Positions 36,279 to 45,307 are shown, numbered from the stretch's first letter. The stretch is DNA of 64,000 bases from Aequoribacter sp003520285 (GCA_963966765.1 CAXAAR010000001.1:4262-68261); one strand, 5' to 3'. Notes: generated from the letters alone by a model not told the origin. Numbers and translations: made by a program.

Positions 36279-36864
36279 GATGGTGCTCGCGAGTGGCAAT
36301 AGCGGCAAGCTGGCCGAACTTGCCGCCGTGCTGGCGCACGCTCAGATTACCCTGGTAACACAAACAGACCTTGGCATTATCGGGCCAGAAGAGACTGGCC
36401 TGAGCTTTATAGAAAACGCGCTTATCAAAGCTCGCCACGCGGCAGAGGTGTCCTCATTGCCTGCCATCGCCGATGATTCTGGGCTCTGTGTTGACTGTTT
36501 GCAGGGAGCGCCGGGTATCTATTCTGCTCGCTATGGCGATGGCAGCGATGCGGGTAATCGCGCCGCCTTACTCGATGCACTGAAGACTAAAGGTGACGGA
36601 CCATGGCCAGCGCACTTCCACTGCACTCTGGTGGTGGTTAGAACCGCGCACGACCCAGATCCGATCATTGCACAGGCTCGATGGGACGGTCTGATCACGG
36701 CCGAACCCAAAGGCACCGGCGGGTTCGGCTATGACCCGATCTTTTTCTGCCCAGATCAGAACGCATCCGCTGCAGAGCTTGCTCCAGAACTCAAAAACCG
36801 CATCAGTCATCGAGCCAAAGCCGCACAACGATTATTGGCTATGCTGCGCGACCCTCTGACATGA
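36271..36864 (+). CDS. rdgB: XTP/dITP diphosphatase (non-canonical purine NTPase)
   Basis: Removes inosine and xanthosine triphosphates from the nucleotide pool. The ATG at 36271 overlaps the DUF4426 stop by 8 bp and gives MSRMVLASGNSGKLAEL, the family start; an open frame further upstream (36145) lies inside the neighbour. About 197 residues. Substrate motifs are EETGLSFIENALIKARHAA near 39, AIADDSGLCVDCLQGAPGIYSARY near 64 (cut: ADDSGLCVDCLQGAPG) and GTGGFGYDPIFF near 150, then SHRAKA near the end. Confidence 0.96.
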   Translation: MSRMVLASGNSGKLAELAAVLAHAQITLVTQTDLGIIGPEETGLSFIENALIKARHAAEVSSLPAIADDSGLCVDCLQGAPGIYSARYGDGSDAGNRAALLDALKTKGDGPWPAHFHCTLVVVRTAHDPDPIIAQARWDGLITAEPKGTGGFGYDPIFFCPDQNASAAELAPELKNRISHRAKAAQRLLAMLRDPLT

Positions 36865-38009
36865 TCACAGTCAGCGGCACCGGGCTTTACCTGCATCTAC
36901 CGTGGTGTGAACGTAAATGTCCCTATTGTGATTTTAATTCCCATGTATCCGAGCAAAAGCAGCTGCCCGAACAACAAATGATTGCGGCAATGCTTGCCGA
37001 TCTTGACGATGATATCGAAACCTATGGCGCGCGAGCAATCACCAGCATCTTCATTGGCGGTGGCACACCCAGTTTATTGAGTGTGGACGCCATCGAACAA
37101 TTACTTAGGGGGATTGATCAACGACTCTCCTTAAGTAATGGCATAGAAATCACGATGGAGGCTAATCCAGGCAGCTCCGAGTACGCGAAATTTAAGGGCT
37201 ATAAAAGTGCTGGGGTGAATCGTCTCTCGATTGGCGTTCAATCGTTCGATGACGTGAAGCTGCACCAACTGGGGCGCGTGCATTCGAGCGACGAGGCCAG
37301 AGCCGCCATTACAGCCGCTCAGAACACGGGCTTTGATCGCATCAATATTGACCTGATGTATGGGCTTCCTGGACAAACCATTGCGCAGGCACTCACTGAT
37401 TTGTCTGCAGCACTGGCATTCGATACTGGCCATATCTCTTGGTATCAACTGACGATCGAGCCCAACACAGTGTTTTACTCGCAACCGCCAATACTACCCG
37501 ACGATGACTATACGGCTGACATCGCTGATGCAGGTGAGCGCTTACTACACGAGCGAGGCTATCAAAGATATGAAGTTTCGGCCTACGCCAAACCACAACA
37601 GCAGTGCCTACATAACCTGAATTATTGGCAATTTGGTGACTACTACGGCATCGGCGCGGGCGCACACGGCAAGCTGAGCAGCTCGGAGTCGGTAGTGCGC
37701 ACTGCCAAACAACGTATGCCGGAGCGCTATATGACACCCCGCCATAACGGCCGCAAGGCGCTGGTGCGCTCGCTCGATCCAGCAAGCCTGAAAGCCGAAT
37801 TTATGCTGAATGCGCTGCGTTTGCGCGATGGTGTTCCGGCGACCTTATACCCCGTGACAACGGGTCGGCCCATGACCGACATCATGCCAGAATGGACACA
37901 GTTAATTCAGGAAGAGCTGATGGCGCCGTCAACCACGCAGCTTGTCACCACCGATCTGGGTTGGCGATTTTTGAATACGGTCATCGCGCGATTTTTAGAG
38001 GATCAATAA
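36861..38009 (+). CDS. hemW: Radical SAM heme chaperone HemW
   Basis: HemN-like radical SAM protein that binds heme and is thought to deliver it to respiratory proteins; it is not a true coproporphyrinogen oxidase. The 382 residues carry the cluster motif CERKCPYCDFNSH near residue 14, FIGGGTPSLL near 66 and MEANPGSSEYAKF near 96. It lacks the extended N-terminus of HemN. The start overlaps the rdgB stop (ATGA). Its end overlaps the convergent trmB by 7 bp. Confidence 0.94.
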   Translation: MITVSGTGLYLHLPWCERKCPYCDFNSHVSEQKQLPEQQMIAAMLADLDDDIETYGARAITSIFIGGGTPSLLSVDAIEQLLRGIDQRLSLSNGIEITMEANPGSSEYAKFKGYKSAGVNRLSIGVQSFDDVKLHQLGRVHSSDEARAAITAAQNTGFDRINIDLMYGLPGQTIAQALTDLSAALAFDTGHISWYQLTIEPNTVFYSQPPILPDDDYTADIADAGERLLHERGYQRYEVSAYAKPQQQCLHNLNYWQFGDYYGIGAGAHGKLSSSESVVRTAKQRMPERYMTPRHNGRKALVRSLDPASLKAEFMLNALRLRDGVPATLYPVTTGRPMTDIMPEWTQLIQEELMAPSTTQLVTTDLGWRFLNTVIARFLEDQ

Positions 38010-38686
38010 GCCCTTTGAAAGAGTAAATCCCACACCCCGTGCCCCATTTGCTCTCCCCTGCGCTCAAACTTTGTGAGTGGCCGAGCGTCGGGGCGCGGTG
38101 CATAGTCTGCTACCGTATTATCGAAGTCGGGGTGCTGCGTTAACACTTGCAGCATGTGCCGGGCGTAGTGCTCCCAATCGGTCGCCAAGTGCAGAATGGC
38201 TCCGGGACACATTCGAGTAGCCAGTAACGATAAGAAGTCAGCTTGTACCAAGCGACGCTTATGATGCTTTTTCTTATGCCAAGGGTCCGGAAAAAATATC
38301 TGCACACGATCTAGGGTCTGCAGGGGAATACAGCGCTCTAGTACCTCGACCGCATCATGGCAGTAAACACGAATATTAGTGACTTGTTGATCGCGAGCAT
38401 CGTGCAGTAACTTCCCCACTCCGGGGCGATGGACTTCGACCCCAATGAATCGGTGCTCGGGATGTTCAGAGGCCTGTTGTACCAGCGACTGTCCCATTCC
38501 AAAACCAATTTCCAGCACCGTCGAGCCCTGAAAGCCAAATGCAAGATCGAGGTCGAGAAGGCCGGCGCCAGGATCAAGGCCGTAATCAGGCCAGCCCAGC
38601 TCAAGACCTTCACGCTGCGCCTCTGTCATTCGACCAGCGCGAATCACGAAGCTCTTTATACGACCTGAAATATGGGTTTCGTCCAC
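38003..38686 (-). CDS. trmB: tRNA (guanine46-N7)-methyltransferase
   Basis: Methylates G46 in the variable loop of tRNA. The chain is 227 residues with SAM-site motif VLEIGFGMGQSLV near 55, FIGVEVHRPGVGKLL near 75 and the family signature FPDPWHKKKHHKRRLVQ near 131. The last catalytic stretch includes TKFERRGEQMGHGVWDL near the C-terminus. The GTG start overlaps the stop of the DUF423 gene by one base (TAGTG). Confidence 0.96.
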   Translation of the reverse strand: MDETHISGRIKSFVIRAGRMTEAQREGLELGWPDYGLDPGAGLLDLDLAFGFQGSTVLEIGFGMGQSLVQQASEHPEHRFIGVEVHRPGVGKLLHDARDQQVTNIRVYCHDAVEVLERCIPLQTLDRVQIFFPDPWHKKKHHKRRLVQADFLSLLATRMCPGAILHLATDWEHYARHMLQVLTQHPDFDNTVADYAPRPDARPLTKFERRGEQMGHGVWDLLFQRAY

Positions 38687-39075
38687 TAGCTATCCTGCGT
38701 CAAAGCGGCCACCGCTAGGCAGAGCCAGCCCCCCACCAACATAATACCGCCAATGGGCGTCACGAAGCCCATGAACCGAGCTTCGAGCAAGGTCAAGCTG
38801 TAGAGACTTCCACTAAACAGGAGGCACCCAAGTAGCAGACCTGTCGCAGCTCTCGCGAGCCAAAGACTTTGCCGCCACTGACCCTGAAGAATACCCACAC
38901 CAAGGAGTGCGAGGGCACTGATCATGTGATACTGGACCGAGGTTTGATAGGTTTGCAGGTCTTGCGGAGACAAAATAGTACGCAGCCCATGACCGCCAAA
39001 AGCACCACTAAGAATTGCGAGGGCACCGAGCACACCCGCCGCAGCGATCGTGTGCTCTGAGCGGGATAGCAGCAT
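38686..39075 (-). CDS. DUF423 (YgdD/TMEM256-like) membrane protein
   Basis: Small inner-membrane protein of 129 residues with four hydrophobic helices. It shows the family stretch LGALAILSGAFGGHGLR near residue 17, followed by YQTSVQYHMISALALLG, and the closing PIGGIMLVGGWLCLA. No molecular function is established. It is coupled to trmB and lies 3 bp downstream of rpoH in the same direction, so read-through from the heat-shock sigma gene is possible. Confidence 0.88.
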   Translation of the reverse strand: MLLSRSEHTIAAAGVLGALAILSGAFGGHGLRTILSPQDLQTYQTSVQYHMISALALLGVGILQGQWRQSLWLARAATGLLLGCLLFSGSLYSLTLLEARFMGFVTPIGGIMLVGGWLCLAVAALTQDS

Positions 39076-39078
39076 AAG

Positions 39079-39936
39079 CTAGGCGGTCAACTCGCCCATC
39101 GCATGCCGTATTTTTTTCATCGCATTTTGCTCAAGTTGACGAATCCGTTCAGCAGAGACGCCATACTCTGCAGCCAAGTCGTGCAATGTCGCCTTGTTGT
39201 CGTTTAACCATCGCTGCGACAGTATGTTCCGACTGCGCTCATCCAGTTGCTCAAGTGCCATATGTAGCCGAGCTTCGCTGTCTTCTTGCCAGTCCGACGA
39301 GGCAACCTGCTCAGCCGGATCTTGTCGATGATCTTCTAAATAATACTGCGGCGCATACCAGTCGTCGTCACTGTCCGCTGGCGCATCAAAAGCCACATCA
39401 TAGGAACTCATACGAGCTTCCATGGTATTCACTTCGCGCACATCGACACCGAGATCGTTCGCCACTGCTTCTGCTTCTTCAGGCGACAGCCAGGTCAGAG
39501 CCTTCTTAGAGGATCGCAAGTTAAAAAAGAGCTTACGCTGTGCTTTGGTCGTGGCGATTTTAACAATGCGCCAATTCCGCAGAATATACTCGTGCATTTC
39601 CGCTTTGATCCAGTGCACTGCGAATGACACCAAGCGCACGCCTTTCTCGGGATTAAAGCGCTTCACAGCCTTCATCAATCCCACGTTGCCCTCTTGAATC
39701 AGGTCGGCTTCAGCCAAGCCATAACCCGAATAGCTTCTGGCAATGTGAACCACGAATCTCAGATGTGACATAACGAGTTGCCGAGCCGCTTCGACGTTTT
39801 CGTGGTAATACAGTTCTTCAGCAAGCTCACGCTCGCGCTCGGCCGATAGGATCGGTATGCTGCTGACGGTCGCCGTATAGGCCGCCAAATTGGCACCGGG
39901 CACCATCTGATCGATAGGTAACAGTTGAGTCGACAT
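39079..39936 (-). CDS. rpoH: RNA polymerase heat-shock sigma factor sigma-32
   Basis: Directs polymerase to heat-shock promoters. The 285 residues include region 2 (LVMSHLRFVVHIARSYSGYG near 54 and EGNVGLMKAVKRFNPEKGVR near 82), the RpoH box QRKLFFNLRS near 132 that sets it apart from other sigmas, and the region 4 helix-turn-helix HDLAAEYGVSAERIRQLEQ near 252. AAGGAGATGCT precedes the ATG, and a housekeeping-type promoter lies upstream. It follows ftsYEX in the conserved order but has its own 109-bp leader. Confidence 0.97.
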   Translation of the reverse strand: MSTQLLPIDQMVPGANLAAYTATVSSIPILSAERERELAEELYYHENVEAARQLVMSHLRFVVHIARSYSGYGLAEADLIQEGNVGLMKAVKRFNPEKGVRLVSFAVHWIKAEMHEYILRNWRIVKIATTKAQRKLFFNLRSSKKALTWLSPEEAEAVANDLGVDVREVNTMEARMSSYDVAFDAPADSDDDWYAPQYYLEDHRQDPAEQVASSDWQEDSEARLHMALEQLDERSRNILSQRWLNDNKATLHDLAAEYGVSAERIRQLEQNAMKKIRHAMGELTA

Positions 39937-39961
39937 AGCATCTCCTTAGCGTTCGACGCTG

Positions 39962-39991
39962 ATTTTAGCACTCTCACTCATAGACTGCTAA
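39962..39991 (-). promoter_or_regulatory. Probable sigma-70 promoter of rpoH
   Basis: On the minus strand TTAGCA (39991-39986) is followed after 18 bases by TAAAAT (39967-39962), and the -10 is extended by an upstream TG (TGCTAAAAT). It lies 26-55 bp before the rpoH start. An extended -10 can offset the weak -35. Assignment by eye only. Confidence 0.45.
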
Positions 39992-40044
39992 TTTTGGAGT
40001 AAGTTCGGTAATTACGCAACTACGACAGTATCAGATGAGTCGTC

Positions 40045-40998
40045 TTAGGGCTCAATGCGGCGCAGCTGCCGCCTCGCCGAACCCCATGCGCCTGCAGCAC
40101 CCAGGCAAACCGAGCCACCGATAACCGCAACGACGACCGACAGTGGCAAGCTGAGGCTGACCGCTTGCAGATCATAAGCTGCCTTCAGGCTAGCGATAGG
40201 ATTGCCCAGCCACAGCCCTGCGGTAACAACAATTAAGATCGCGACACAGCCACCGAACAGGCCGTGCAGCACGCCAGTATAAAAAAACGGCCTCTGCACG
40301 TAAGCGTCAGACGCACCAACCAGCTTCGCCACCAGAATTTCTTGCCGCCTCCCTTCGACCGCAAGTCGAGTCGTATTGGCAATGATCAATACGCACGCTA
40401 AACAGGCCATCAGGCCAAACAACAACACCAGTCGATATCCCAGTACGCTCAGGGCCTGTAGCCGCGACAACCACTCCAGATCAACAATCACCTGAGTAAC
40501 GCCCTCAAGTTGCTCGAGCGACGCTACCAGCGTATCAAGCTCATCTCTTGGGTTCGACGACAGTGTCAGAATGACCGAATCAGGTAAGGGGTTCTCAATA
40601 TTGCTGAGTAAAGCATCTGGCACATCAAGCCAACCGCTTAAGTCGGCTAGCGCTTGCTCTCGCGTTAGCAGGGTCGCGCTCGCCACCCCCTCAATCTGGG
40701 TCATGGTTGAGATTATGGCATCAGTTTCGGTATTAGATACTTCGCCTTCGAGCAGCACGGTAATTGATTCGCCGCGATCAAAGCTTGCGGTCACTTGCTC
40801 CAGCGTCATTACGCCCAAAGCCAAAACCGCCGGTAAACTCACCACCGCCCCAATGACAAGACTGGTCAACAACGTAGATCCCCAATGTTTGCGCAATCGA
40901 GCCAAGGTATCTTGCCGGGCCAAACGATGGTGCCAGCGCCATACGTTCAGGCGGGTGACCCACGCAGAGGTGGTCGCAGATACTCGGGTCTTAGTCAT
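40045..40998 (-). CDS. ftsX: Cell division ABC permease FtsX
   Basis: Membrane partner of FtsE; together they regulate septal murein hydrolases at the divisome. The ATG at 40998 overlaps the ftsE stop by 8 bp and opens MTKTRVSATTSAW; a start at 41025 would lie deeper in ftsE. About 317 residues: a cytoplasmic N-terminus, helix one at about 45-70, a periplasmic loop, then three C-terminal helices (for example LFGLMACLACVLIIANTTRLAV). The family pattern EGRRQEILVAKLVGASDAYV is near 223. Confidence 0.95.
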   Translation of the reverse strand: MTKTRVSATTSAWVTRLNVWRWHHRLARQDTLARLRKHWGSTLLTSLVIGAVVSLPAVLALGVMTLEQVTASFDRGESITVLLEGEVSNTETDAIISTMTQIEGVASATLLTREQALADLSGWLDVPDALLSNIENPLPDSVILTLSSNPRDELDTLVASLEQLEGVTQVIVDLEWLSRLQALSVLGYRLVLLFGLMACLACVLIIANTTRLAVEGRRQEILVAKLVGASDAYVQRPFFYTGVLHGLFGGCVAILIVVTAGLWLGNPIASLKAAYDLQAVSLSLPLSVVVAVIGGSVCLGAAGAWGSARRQLRRIEP

Positions 40999-41659
40999 GA
41001 TGAGCCGTTCCCATGTGGCGACCATCTTGCAGTGTGAAAATGCGATGCTGCATGCGTGAGATCATCGGTAAGTCGTGTGTCGCGATCAAAACCGTGACTC
41101 CGGCGCGGCTGAACGCACGAAACAAAGCCATAATATCGTTGGAAAGAGCAGGATCGAGGTTACCCGTTGGTTCATCGGCCAATATTATTTTAGGTCGAGT
41201 CGCCACGGCTCGTGCGATTCCGACGCGCTGCTGCTCACCCCCAGACAGACTCTCTGGATTGGCCCGCTCTTTCTCAAGCAGACCGACTTTATCTAGCGCT
41301 GCTCGGACCCGTCTGCCGATATCGCGAGCATCAAATCCGCTCACAATCAAAGGCAGCGCAACGTTGTCAAACACGCTTCGATCATAGAGTAACTGGTGAT
41401 CTTGAAAGACGACACCAATCTCGCGGCGATGGTGTGCAATAGCGGCACCTTGAACCGTTGATAGATCGCGTCCATTGACGACGATACGTCCTCGGGTCGG
41501 ACGCTCCAGCAGCATGATCAGTTTTAAAAGTGTCGATTTTCCAGCGCCAGAATGGCCAGTTAAGAAAACCAGCTCTTCGGGCTCGACTCTAAAACTGAGC
41601 TCCCGCAGCGCATCTTGGCCACTCTCATATCGCTTGCTAACTCGTTCGAACTCAATCAC
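40991..41659 (-). CDS. ftsE: Cell division ATP-binding protein FtsE
   Basis: ATPase of the FtsEX complex. The 222 residues contain Walker A GHSGAGKSTLLKL near 35, the FtsE-typical Q-loop region IGVVFQDHQLLYDRSVFDNV near 81, signature LSGGEQQRVGIARA near 138 and Walker B ILADEPTGNLD near 160. It is coupled to ftsY upstream by a 4-bp overlap and to ftsX downstream. ftsY-ftsE-ftsX-rpoH is the classical gammaproteobacterial order. Confidence 0.97.
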   Translation of the reverse strand: MIEFERVSKRYESGQDALRELSFRVEPEELVFLTGHSGAGKSTLLKLIMLLERPTRGRIVVNGRDLSTVQGAAIAHHRREIGVVFQDHQLLYDRSVFDNVALPLIVSGFDARDIGRRVRAALDKVGLLEKERANPESLSGGEQQRVGIARAVATRPKIILADEPTGNLDPALSNDIMALFRAFSRAGVTVLIATHDLPMISRMQHRIFTLQDGRHMGTAHHD

Positions 41660-43080
41660 TCGCGAGTCTCATCAAATAAGGCCTCAACAAACGGCTCTGC
41701 TTGAAAGGGCCGCAAATCCTCTAATGCCTCACCCACGCCCACGAACCGGATCGGAATACCTAAGGTGTGAGCAATTGCAAAAACAACACCGCCTTTAGCG
41801 GTCCCATCGAGCTTAGTCAGAGTGATGCCAGTTACATCGACAGCGGCCTTGAAGTGCTCTGCCTGAGCGACAGCGTTTTGCCCCATGGTCGCGTCAAGGG
41901 CCAGCATGACCTCATGCGGCGCAAGGGGATCAATCTTCTTGATGACACGAACCACTTTTTTAAGTTCTTCCATCAAGTTATCTTTGTTGTGCAAGCGCCC
42001 CGCGGTATCCGCAATTAAAACGTCTACACCTCGAGCTCGCGCCGATTGAACTGCGTCAAAAATCACCGATGCACTATCGGCACCTGTGTGCTGCGCGATG
42101 ACTGGCACCTGATTGCGCTCACCCCACGCTTGCAGCTGCTCAACCGCTGCGGCTCGGAACGTATCTCCTGCCGCCAGCATAACTGAACGCCCCTCGCGTC
42201 GATAACGCTGTGCTAGCTTACCGATCGTCGTTGTTTTACCAGCTCCGTTGACACCCACCATCAGAATCACCGTTGGAGACTGCGAGGCAAGCGTGAGCGA
42301 TTCCTCACTGGGCGCTACGACGTCGATTAGGGTCTGCTTCAATGACTCAAGTAAGGCTCCGCTATCCGAAAGGGCCTGTCGACTGACCCGCGTGGTCAAG
42401 GTGTCTAGGACATAGTTGGTCGTTTCGATACCCACGTCAGCCATCAACAAAATCGTTTCAAGCTCTTCGATGAGTTCTGCATCGATCGTTTTACGCCCCA
42501 AAAATACCGCGCCCAATCCATTCGATAACTGCCCGCGTGTCCGGCTTAGGCCTTGCTTCAACCGGCTATACCAGCCTTGCTCAGCCTCGGGCTGAGCTGT
42601 TTTGTCACTCGCCTGAAGTGGCTGATCCAATGCTGTTGCTGACTCAGCAGGGAACAGGTCTGTGCTTCCCGATTCCGCCACCTCAGCACGAGGAGCATCG
42701 GTACTCTCTGACTCCGCCACCTCAGCACGAGGAGCATCGGTACTCTCTGACTCCGCCATTTCGGCATGAGGAGCATCGATACTGTCTAACGCTGCCATTT
42801 CGGCACGAGGGGCATCTGTGCTTTCTGATACCACGACTTCAGTCAGTTGGTGCTCGGCATCCACTGCGACCTCTGAGGCATTCTGATTCGGCGTGTCCGA
42901 GGGCTGATCGGCGTCTGACGAGCTGATTTCATGATCAGAGACGGTCGTATCTTTTACCTCTGCTGCGGAGGTAGCATCTGATTTCGCAGCAGCATCCACC
43001 GCCTCAGCCGGCGCCATTGCGGTTTCTCCCTGCTGGCTTGCTGCGGGTTTATCTGATCTATTCCACCTGAATAACTTCAT
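41656..43080 (-). CDS. ftsY: Signal recognition particle receptor FtsY
   Basis: GTPase receptor that docks the SRP-ribosome complex at the membrane. The 474 residues start with a long acidic region (to about 170) that includes a tandem repeat (see 42671-42826), followed by the helical N domain (WYSRLKQGLSRTRGQLSNGL near 173) and the G domain. GTP motifs are GVNGAGKTTTIGKLA near 277, DTAGRLHNK near 360 and TKLDGTAKGG near 425. The acidic region is the membrane-binding part and varies among species. Confidence 0.96.
   Translation of the reverse strand: MKLFRWNRSDKPAASQQGETAMAPAEAVDAAAKSDATSAAEVKDTTVSDHEISSSDADQPSDTPNQNASEVAVDAEHQLTEVVVSESTDAPRAEMAALDSIDAPHAEMAESESTDAPRAEVAESESTDAPRAEVAESGSTDLFPAESATALDQPLQASDKTAQPEAEQGWYSRLKQGLSRTRGQLSNGLGAVFLGRKTIDAELIEELETILLMADVGIETTNYVLDTLTTRVSRQALSDSGALLESLKQTLIDVVAPSEESLTLASQSPTVILMVGVNGAGKTTTIGKLAQRYRREGRSVMLAAGDTFRAAAVEQLQAWGERNQVPVIAQHTGADSASVIFDAVQSARARGVDVLIADTAGRLHNKDNLMEELKKVVRVIKKIDPLAPHEVMLALDATMGQNAVAQAEHFKAAVDVTGITLTKLDGTAKGGVVFAIAHTLGIPIRFVGVGEALEDLRPFQAEPFVEALFDETRE
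42671..42826 (-). repeat. Four tandem 39-bp units inside ftsY
   Basis: Units at 42671-42709, 42710-42748, 42749-42787 and 42788-42826 code in frame for variants of the 13-residue unit STDAPRAEVAESE. The first two units differ by only one base over 39; the outer ones are more diverged. The copy number could change by slippage without breaking the frame. It lies in the acidic N-terminal region, where length is tolerated. Confidence 0.93.
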
Positions 43081-43123
43081 GCTCTGTGATACCTTTGTGC
43101 GCTCGATTTAGAGTTTAGCACCG

Positions 43124-43714
43124 ATGCCAAAACGTCAGAAGCAAAGCCGCCCACTGAGTGCTCAAAATAAGGGGTCAGTTCGCATGATTGGCGGTCTTTG
43201 GCGAGGCCGAAAAATCCCGGTCCTAGATGCGCCAGGGCTCAGACCCACCACCGACCGGGTGCGAGAAACGGTTTTCAACTGGCTGCAAGGCGAGCTCTTG
43301 GGTGCAACCTGCCTCGATTTATTTGCCGGCACCGGCGCGCTCGGATTCGAGAGCTTGTCGCGAGGTGCCAGCCACTGCGACTTCGTCGACAATAATCCGC
43401 TGGTCTGCCGTCATCTGTCGACTCAGATCACTGCCCTAAAGGCCGACAGAATGGCAGCAAGTCACTGCAGTACAGCCCAAGCCTACCTCAGCAATCTTTC
43501 TGCTTGCCCCGATATCATTTGGATCGATCCGCCCTATCAACTTGATCTCTGGTCCGAACTGATGACACAGCTGCAACAAAAGCCACCACCAAAGTGGATT
43601 TATATCGAGACAGCGCGCACCCAAGACGAGCAGCAGCTCCCAAGCGAATGGACCTTGCACCGTGAAATGACGGTCGGACAAGTCTGGGCTCGTCTATTCC
43701 GGGTGGGCGGGTAA
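43124..43714 (+). CDS. rsmD: 16S rRNA (guanine966-N2)-methyltransferase
   Basis: Methylates G966 of 16S rRNA. The chain is 196 residues. The opening shows RMIGGLWRGRKIPVLDAPGLRPT (cut: GGLWRGRKIPVL near 23), then DRVRETVFNWLQ, the SAM loop CLDLFAGTGALGFESLSRGA near 60 and the catalytic IWIDPPYQLD near 130. Divergent from ftsY with 43 bp between start codons, the conserved position. Confidence 0.95.
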   Translation: MPKRQKQSRPLSAQNKGSVRMIGGLWRGRKIPVLDAPGLRPTTDRVRETVFNWLQGELLGATCLDLFAGTGALGFESLSRGASHCDFVDNNPLVCRHLSTQITALKADRMAASHCSTAQAYLSNLSACPDIIWIDPPYQLDLWSELMTQLQQKPPPKWIYIETARTQDEQQLPSEWTLHREMTVGQVWARLFRVGG

Positions 43715-43785
43715 GAGACAGGAGAATACGTTGAGCACGGAACAGATATTGTTTAGGATGAGCGGTCTTATTAGGGAGTAGCTAA

Positions 43786-44265
43786 ATGCCTACCGAAGTC
43801 GTCGTTTACCCCGGAACCTTCGACCCAATTACAAACGGTCATGTCGACCTCACAGAGCGCGCCGCGCGTTTATTCGAGCGCGTTGTGGTCGGCATTGCTT
43901 ATAGCGCGAAAAAGACGCCCATGTTTTCACTTGAGGAACGCATTGAGTTGTGTCAGCAATCGCTCGCTCACTTGCCCAATGTCGAAGTGATTGGATTCAA
44001 CACCCTCCTGATCGATTTTGTTAAATCTCAGGGAGCGCACTGCGTACTGCGTGGACTAAGAGCCGTGTCAGATTTCGAGTACGAGTTTCAGTTAGCGAAC
44101 ATGAATCGCGCTATGCACGCTGAGTTTGAATCCATATTTTTAACGCCAGCTGAGCACTTAAGCTACATCAGCTCATCGCTTGTTCGGGAAATTGCCATAC
44201 TCAACGGCGACATAACACCTTTTGTACCGGCGCCCGTCGCAGCAAAGCTCGCCAATCGCAGCTAA
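43786..44265 (+). CDS. coaD: Phosphopantetheine adenylyltransferase
   Basis: Fourth step of coenzyme A synthesis, joining AMP to 4'-phosphopantetheine. The 159 residues are standard length, with the nucleotidyltransferase motif YPGTFDPITNGHVDL near residue 7, VLRGLRAVSDFEYEFQLANM near 86 and the closing ISSSLVREIA near 126. AGGGAGTAGC precedes the ATG. It is convergent with mutM (4-bp overlap). Confidence 0.97.
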   Translation: MPTEVVVYPGTFDPITNGHVDLTERAARLFERVVVGIAYSAKKTPMFSLEERIELCQQSLAHLPNVEVIGFNTLLIDFVKSQGAHCVLRGLRAVSDFEYEFQLANMNRAMHAEFESIFLTPAEHLSYISSSLVREIAILNGDITPFVPAPVAAKLANRS

Positions 44266-45077
44266 TTCTGGCAAGTGCTGCAATAAACTGTCGTGCGCTG
44301 ACCGAGTCGGACCTCTTTGAGTAGCGCATGGCAGCCAATGCAGGGTTGATTGGCGCGCCCATACACCGACAGCTCTTGCGCAAAATAACCGGGTTTGCCA
44401 TCACCGCCAACAAAATCGCGCAACGTTGTGCCCCCCCGCTCAATAGCGCTGGCGAGAATCCGCTTCACGTGAGCAGCGAGCAACTCATAACGGCGCAAAC
44501 TGACGCGTCCTGCCGCGCGGCGTGGATCTATACCAGCGGCAAACAAAGCTTCATTAGCGTAGATGTTGCCAACACCAACCACAATCTTAGCGTCCATGAG
44601 GAAAAGCTTCACTGCTTGCTTGCGCCGTCGTGATAACTGATACAAATACACACCAGTGAAAGCCTCAGAGAGAGGTTCAGGACCGAGTGAAGTCAGGAGC
44701 GGATGTTGTAGCTGCGGGCCAGCGATATAATGCAATGACCCAAATCGTCGGGGATCGTGATACCTTAAAACGGCTCCCCCTGAAAGCATAAAATCCCAAT
44801 GATCATGGGCCTTTACCGGGTCTTCTAGGGAGGTAATGCGCAGCGATCCGGTCATCCCGAGATGCGCCAATATAAACCCGTCATCGCACGAAATTATAAG
44901 ATACTTTGCGCGCCTTTCGACGCTCACGATACGCTGACCTGTGAGCCTAGCGGCCAGATCATCGGCAATAGGCCATCGCAACCGAGCATCACGAATCAAC
45001 ACGTGATCAATAGAGGTGCCCACAATGTGGGGCGCGATACCTCGACACGTTGTTTCCACTTCAGGTAGTTCGGGCAC
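44262..45077 (-). CDS. mutM: Formamidopyrimidine-DNA glycosylase
   Basis: Base-excision glycosylase/lyase for 8-oxoguanine and formamidopyrimidines. The start MPELPEVETTCRGI supplies the catalytic proline and glutamate. LGMTGSL lies near residue 73, the helix-two-turn-helix GVGNIYANEALFAAGIDP near 168 and the C-terminal zinc finger with four cysteines (CIGC ... CSTC) near 245-270. The length of 271 is typical. It shares a bidirectional terminator with rpmG. Confidence 0.97.
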   Translation of the reverse strand: MPELPEVETTCRGIAPHIVGTSIDHVLIRDARLRWPIADDLAARLTGQRIVSVERRAKYLIISCDDGFILAHLGMTGSLRITSLEDPVKAHDHWDFMLSGGAVLRYHDPRRFGSLHYIAGPQLQHPLLTSLGPEPLSEAFTGVYLYQLSRRRKQAVKLFLMDAKIVVGVGNIYANEALFAAGIDPRRAAGRVSLRRYELLAAHVKRILASAIERGGTTLRDFVGGDGKPGYFAQELSVYGRANQPCIGCHALLKEVRLGQRTTVYCSTCQN

Positions 45078-45096
45078 GTTTAATCACCACCAATAA

Positions 45097-45121
45097 AAAA
45101 CCCCGGCATATCCGGGGTTTT
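45097..45121. terminator. Hairpin terminator between rpmG and mutM
   Basis: A stem AAAACCCCGG/CCGGGGTTTT with a 5-base loop (45107-45111). Both minus-strand genes flank it: it lies 3' of rpmG (stop at 45140) and upstream of mutM (start 45077). T runs on both sides of the stem let it work in either direction, so it most likely ends rpmB-rpmG transcription. Confidence 0.88.
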
Positions 45122-45139
45122 GATGAGCTGCTTAGCGTC

Positions 45140-45295
45140 TTACTTAATTTTGCCTTCTTTATACATCACATGCTTGCGGACCACGGGATCAAACTTCTTC
45201 ATTTCAAGCTTGTCTGGTGTGGTTCGCTTATTTTTGTCTGTGGTGTAGAAGTGGCCAGTGCCAGCAGACGAAATCATTCTGATTTTTTCTCTCAT
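45140..45295 (-). CDS. rpmG: 50S ribosomal protein L33
   Basis: A 51-residue ribosomal protein read by hand from the sequence. It opens MREKIRMISSAGTGHFYTT, continues with DKNKRTTPDKLEMKKFDPVV and ends with VMYKEGKIK. No zinc-binding CxxC pairs are present, so this is the zinc-independent form. It follows rpmB by 12 bp, forming the usual rpmB-rpmG operon, and ends at the hairpin terminator. Confidence 0.96.
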   Translation of the reverse strand: MREKIRMISSAGTGHFYTTDKNKRTTPDKLEMKKFDPVVRKHVMYKEGKIK

Positions 45296-45307
45296 AATCG
45301 CCTTCCT

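Noticed and set aside
42537..42926. Plus-strand open frame with HEEHRYSLTPP repeats
   Set aside because: It is the antisense shadow of the ftsY tandem repeats.
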